This document shows, one piece after another, positions 60,171 to 64,000 of a DNA stretch of 64,000 nt (the first letter of the stretch is position 1; each line of letters opens with the position of its first letter). The DNA comes from Neurospora tetraspora (Eukaryota > Ascomycota > Sordariomycetes > Sordariales > Sordariaceae), in the NCBI RefSeq assembly GCF_033439725.1, contig NW_026944385.1, positions 3,009,001 through 3,073,000 on the forward strand, given 5' to 3'. Position numbers and translations under genes: made by a program. The notes beneath the pieces were generated by a model. It was not told where the DNA came from and did no database searches. It saw nothing but the letters and a program-made list of their open reading frames with translations.

Positions 60171-62232
60171 TCATTTGCGATACCGCCCCGTCTCCTTGCG
60201 AACAGCCCAGCCCTTGAGCGCAATACACAAAATCACCCACGCCATCAGCAGCCCAACCAAGCCCATAGTAACGGTGTACATGAACATGGCATCGAGCTGG
60301 TAGTGGATCATGCCGCTGACGGTGTCGCTCGCGCTGGCCATGAAGATGATGCCGCCACTAATCAAACCGAAAGCCGCGAGGAGCTCCGTCGGCGGGCGCG
60401 AAGGGTACACGGAGCGCGGGGGCTTGAGGTAGGTGATTACATAAGTAAAACCGCGCGCGAAGGAGGCGCCGGTAAGCAGGTTGCCCCACTGCTTGTGCAC
60501 CATGCTGGAGATCATGCTGTCCTGCGTGTGCGAGGACATCATGATTCCCAAGAGGAGGATGACCAGGGCCGGGATGGGGTTTATGCTGAAGGAGTAGGTT
60601 TCGGGCTCGCGGCGGTCGGAGTCCTCGACTTCCACGTCATGGAAGTGGTGCTGCTGGCGGGGTTCCTCGGAGACGCCGGCGGCGTCGGTGACGGTGGTGT
60701 TGAGCAAGTCGCGGATGCGAACCGATTCGATGAGCATGCCGCACAGGCCACCGCCGATGAAGAGAACAGTGATGGAGAAGTGCTCGAGATCCGAAGCCGA
60801 CCATGCGCCGCCCCAGTGGCCGAGATGCTCCAAGAAGATGTTGGTGGCGCCGTAGGTGAAAATCAAGGCACTCTCGACAAACTCGGCAGAGGGTCGCCAT
60901 TTCTGGCCGGTCTGCTTGGGGCGCACGTTCCAAGCCTTTGGGTATCGTTAGCTAATTGGGCTTCGTTGCGAATATTGTGAAATTCACGGGGAATACGTAC
61001 CCAACCAACTTCCCCGAAGCAGCCGGCCCAACGTCCGAGCGTAAAAATACCCAACCAGAAGAAGATGCCGCCCTTGATCCAGTGAGCAAGACCATTGAAA
61101 ATACCGGCGCCCTCCTACAAGCACAACACATTAGCTTCCAATTTCAGAGCCCTCGTTGCACCGCCCTTACGAAAACCCGCGGGAGGTGGAAAGAGGAGTG
61201 AAGACTTACAAAGAAACGACCATAGGTCACGATACCTGTGCACAACGCAACGAAACCCAGGGGCAAGATGGCCCGGTCGACCACGTTGTAAGCAAGGATC
61301 AAAACCTTCCAGAATCTCTCAGAAATCTTGCCGGCAATCTTCTGAATGGTGGAGACGGCCTTGCCGGAAGCAGGAAGCATGGGTCCAAGAGGCTCGCTGC
61401 CGCTGTGGGAGTCGACATCGTAGGAGTCATCGCCGTCATCATACTCCTTGGTATGCAGGTCGACATCGTGAAGAGCGAGTGGCTGCCGGGAAACGTCACC
61501 GGGGCTAGACGAACGGGAGGAACTCCGCAGAGCATCGCTGGAAGGCTCAGTTCCCTGGCCACTGTCGTTGGAGAATCGGTAGTCGTCGTTATCGGCGGGC
61601 TTGATGTGGCTGTTATGCTCCTCCATGGCCTGGGTCGAAACGGGCATGAAACCCTGGCGCTCCCTGCTGCTACCGTCTGATTGCTTCTTCTTGAACACGC
61701 CTGCAACGCTCGCCAAAAGACCAATGACGAACTGGGCCCCAACGAGCCAGGTGACAACCCATCCGAGCTTGTGGTGGGCATTGTTAGGATACAGATCCGG
61801 CGTGCTGGCGTTGTAGACGATACCAACGAGCATGCCGCCGACATTGGTAACGAGAAAAGCGAATTGGGCCAGGAGCCTATACCGCGAACGGGCAATAGAG
61901 AGCATGACACCTATAGGTCGCTTCAGTCAGCATTTTGGAGCCACAGGCCAGACGGCGGTGTGTTCCTTACCAACTGGGAGCATGAAAACCCAGGCAAGGA
62001 CCATCAGGGCGATGTGTGCGTAGATGGCGGTCTTGTGATCGGGATGGGCAAAGTATGTGAGAGGGTACTCTTCCTCCGGCCGGGGCTTGTCGGCATCAGT
62101 CATTTCCATGCCCCCGTGGCCACCATGGCCGCCCTCACCACCGCCGTGCGCAAGGGCGGTCGGAACGAGCAGTCCCAAAACTGCGGCGCCAGCCAGCGCT
62201 GCAAGCAGCGGCCTTGTAGTAACGGACTTCAT
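60171..62232 (-). CDS. ytp1: YTP1-like polytopic membrane protein (DUF2427/Ytp1 domains)
   Basis: Four exons, 61971-62232, 61210-61910, 61001-61114 and 60171-60935, give 613 residues. A cleavable signal peptide is visible at 1-28 (LLAALAGAAVLGLLVPTALA), followed by a His/Gly-rich lumenal segment (HGGGEGGHGGHGG) that could bind metal. The N-terminal DUF2427-type domain has several helices (IYAHIALMVLAWVFMLPVG, RLLAQFAFLVTNVGGMLVGI, LGWVVTWLVGAQFVIGLLAS). A polar, Ser/Asp-rich loop (about 170-260) separates it from the Ytp1 C-terminal domain, with WNVRP, FIGGGLCGMLIES, TQDSMISSMVHKQWG and a final run of helices ending in WVILCIALKGW. Yeast Ytp1 is a membrane protein of unknown function. Introns have GTAAGG, GTAAGT and GTACGT donors; the last acceptor is AAAG after a GCTAAC branch. 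Confidence 0.9.
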
Positions 62233-64000
62233 CTGGTCAAAATCCGTCTAGTCTTCAGTCTGTACTTGGATCCGGGTAGTCGTTATGATGAGGTCAGAGT
62301 GTCAAGATGGGATGAAGATTGGCACATTCAACCAGAGTGAGGTTGGTGAGGTGGTGATGGAGACGGTCAAGGATGAGCAGATAGGAAGCTGGCGGTCTTC
62401 CTAATCTGCCGTGGTGGATATGAGAGATGGACAATGTAGACAAAGGCGAGTCGAGTGGTGGCTATCAAAACATGGACAGCAAACAGGGGGAGCTCCGGTG
62501 TTTTATTGAGATCTCGGGATCGGAAGCGAAAAAGACGAGAAAGGAAAATACATGACGGTGACGAGAAGGATATATCTTGAGAAGGATATATCTTGTCGCT
62601 CCATGGAGACACCCCGTAGAAGGACAGGGAAGATTGCGCATGGTCAGGGTATGTGGTGGAGGCAGGGAGACAGGTAGGGATTGGTAATGTCGCCGGCCAA
62701 GAGCGACGACAAGACCACGCGGTGCCATCCAAGACTTTCTTCCATTTTTTGCTCCCCACGTCGTCGAAAACACCACGGCACGGCGTCGAGTCAGATCCAT
62801 CCTCCACAGAGCCGGCGCATCAGCCGACCCCGGAACCGTAGTAGGTAGTTGCTGCCCGGTTGCTGTTTTGGGAGGTTTGGTGATACACTAATGGTGTGCC
62901 AATGGTACCTGACGGGCGGTTCATGGTACGTGATGAGTCTGAGGCCGTTGTTCCTGCCAGAAGATCCCGATCGTTGTTCGGGATCATGTTCGCGCCTCCG
63001 AGCTATCCGAAGCTTCAAAAGCTTTTTGCTAGCAGGTTGCTAGTACGTACCCTAGGTATTGTCAGGTAATGGCAGGCACCAGGCGGTAAAGTGTTGGTCG
63101 CTCCTCGCAGTCTCTCTGCAGCGAGAAACGTCACAAGCACATGAGTACCTGGACAGTCGCAGCAGACTGTGTGGGGCACGTCCCGGCAGAGCTCTCGCTC
63201 AGCTGCAGGCGGGCTTGGCGGGGCCTACGGGCAGCGAGCAGATCATGACGGGATTTGAAGATGGGGGCCAGCAGGTCTTGGGAATGGAAAGTTCACACGG
63301 CGATTCCACGGCTTTCACTCCAGTTTCCAAGGACTACAACACAGTATTTCCGATGGTGTAGGAGATCCGGTATCGAGAGTGCTTCGGAAGTTCATCCCAT
63401 CCTCGCCATTGGTTTCATGACCCTTTTCGCTGTCACCCACGGCCTCCTTTCAAAAGGGTTGCGCGGGTCAGCCCTTTTGGTCCACAACAATGCCGGAACC
63501 ACTCGGGCGAGGACGGATGGTGGCTTGCAAAGCTCCGGCGACCGCGGGCTCGGCGTCAACGCCGGAGGGTAACACGTAACAAACTGTTATCTACAAGTAT
63601 TTCCCGAGTAAGAATTCAACCTACAAAGCAGTCCGAGGTACGTAACACAAGCTTACGCTCGCACCACCACCCAATATGATATCGTACAAGCTGGCTGGAG
63701 GAGTGCAATTCTGCAAAGCTACGCTTATCTCAGGTGAGCATCCTTTGTCTACCAAAGCTACGTCGAACCTGGCGCTGCAAGTGTTTCACCAACAGACCAT
63801 CGGACGGCACCGAAACGGATTTATCTTTTGTCAGCAAGCGGAAATAACAAGTATCTATCAACACGTGTAGTAGAATCGGGAAGAAGCGTCCATCTGATCA
63901 TGCTGCAAAGGCCGAAACGACAATTCAATGGCTGTCATCACGCGAGGTCGCATGGAAAGTGGGGAACGCCATGTAGCACAAAAAGCCTCCAAGTCCCGTG
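62233..64000. other. Gene-free right end, ytp1 promoter side
   Basis: Nearest to 62233 are the leader and promoter of the YTP1-like gene. The remainder to the window end shows only short frames without recognisable domains; a gene may start beyond the edge. Confidence 0.45.
62563..62594. repeat. Perfect 16-bp tandem duplication
   Basis: The 16-base unit GAGAAGGATATATCTT occurs twice in direct succession about 330 bases upstream of the ytp1 start codon, so inside its promoter or leader. Each unit contains the short inverted motif AAGGATATATCTT. Confidence 0.9.

Overview
The window is nuclear DNA from a filamentous ascomycete, most likely Neurospora or a close Sordariales relative such as Sordaria. 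The evidence is short introns (mostly 50-220 nt) with GT(A/G)AGT-like donors, CTAAC/CTGAC branch sites and CAG/TAG acceptors, two tRNA genes each with a 21-nt intron, long AT-poor coding exons, long gene-free leaders, and a gene set of Neurospora type. That set includes a pyruvate decarboxylase of the CFP filament-protein class and a 352-residue Fus3/Kss1-type MAP kinase of MAK-2 type. I could not fix the species without a search. Nothing in the window looks bacterial or plasmid-borne, and I saw no transposon, CRISPR array or secondary-metabolite cluster.

Layout. 1-5 kb: a Ser/Thr-rich single-pass membrane protein and tRNA-Asp. 5-9.9 kb: pyruvate decarboxylase (cfp, minus), then the divergent pair ERV1 sulfhydryl oxidase (minus) and HEM4 uroporphyrinogen-III synthase (plus). 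10.8-14 kb: an OXR1-type TLDc protein (plus) converging on the MAP kinase mak-2 (minus). 14-16.5 kb: a long gene-free leader region and tRNA-Gln. 17-20 kb: COPII coat protein SEC24 (minus). 21.5-25.6 kb: a small single-pass protein, a DUF1917-like protein (minus) and diphthine methylesterase DPH7 (plus). 26.8-31.2 kb: an exportin-5/Msn5 karyopherin with ten exons. 33-37.6 kb: a Zn2Cys6 transcription factor and TAN1 (THUMP protein of tRNA acetylation). 37.6-40.5 kb: a large gap. 40.5-47 kb: an APH/kinase-fold-like protein with a Ser-rich tail and the pore-membrane nucleoporin POM152 (minus). 48.4-52.4 kb: a UCH-family deubiquitinase and phosphatidylserine synthase. 53.1-58.9 kb: cytosolic threonyl-tRNA synthetase (minus) and an F-box/YccV protein related to FBXO21. 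60.2-62.2 kb: a YTP1-like polytopic membrane protein (minus). The last 1.8 kb shows no gene.

The genes are mostly housekeeping and do not form one operon-like system. Several share themes. HEM4 and ERV1 (heme, mitochondrial disulfide relay) share one short promoter region. TAN1, ThrRS, DPH7, Msn5 and the two tRNA genes all serve translation. SEC24, POM152 and PS synthase serve membranes and the nuclear envelope. All gene models below were spliced by hand: exon phases were checked and every total coding length is a multiple of three. The least certain points are the 5' ends of the membrane protein at 1.9 kb and of the DUF1917 gene.

I did not find a convincing new multi-gene system. The most interesting observations are at transcript and protein level: an intron of 3n length in the small membrane protein whose retention would add a basic, presequence-like N terminus; two GC-AG introns with otherwise perfect donors; a SEC24 final exon coding only three residues; a charged insertion in the catalytic core of ThrRS; and an APH-fold protein whose catalytic loop looks degenerate.
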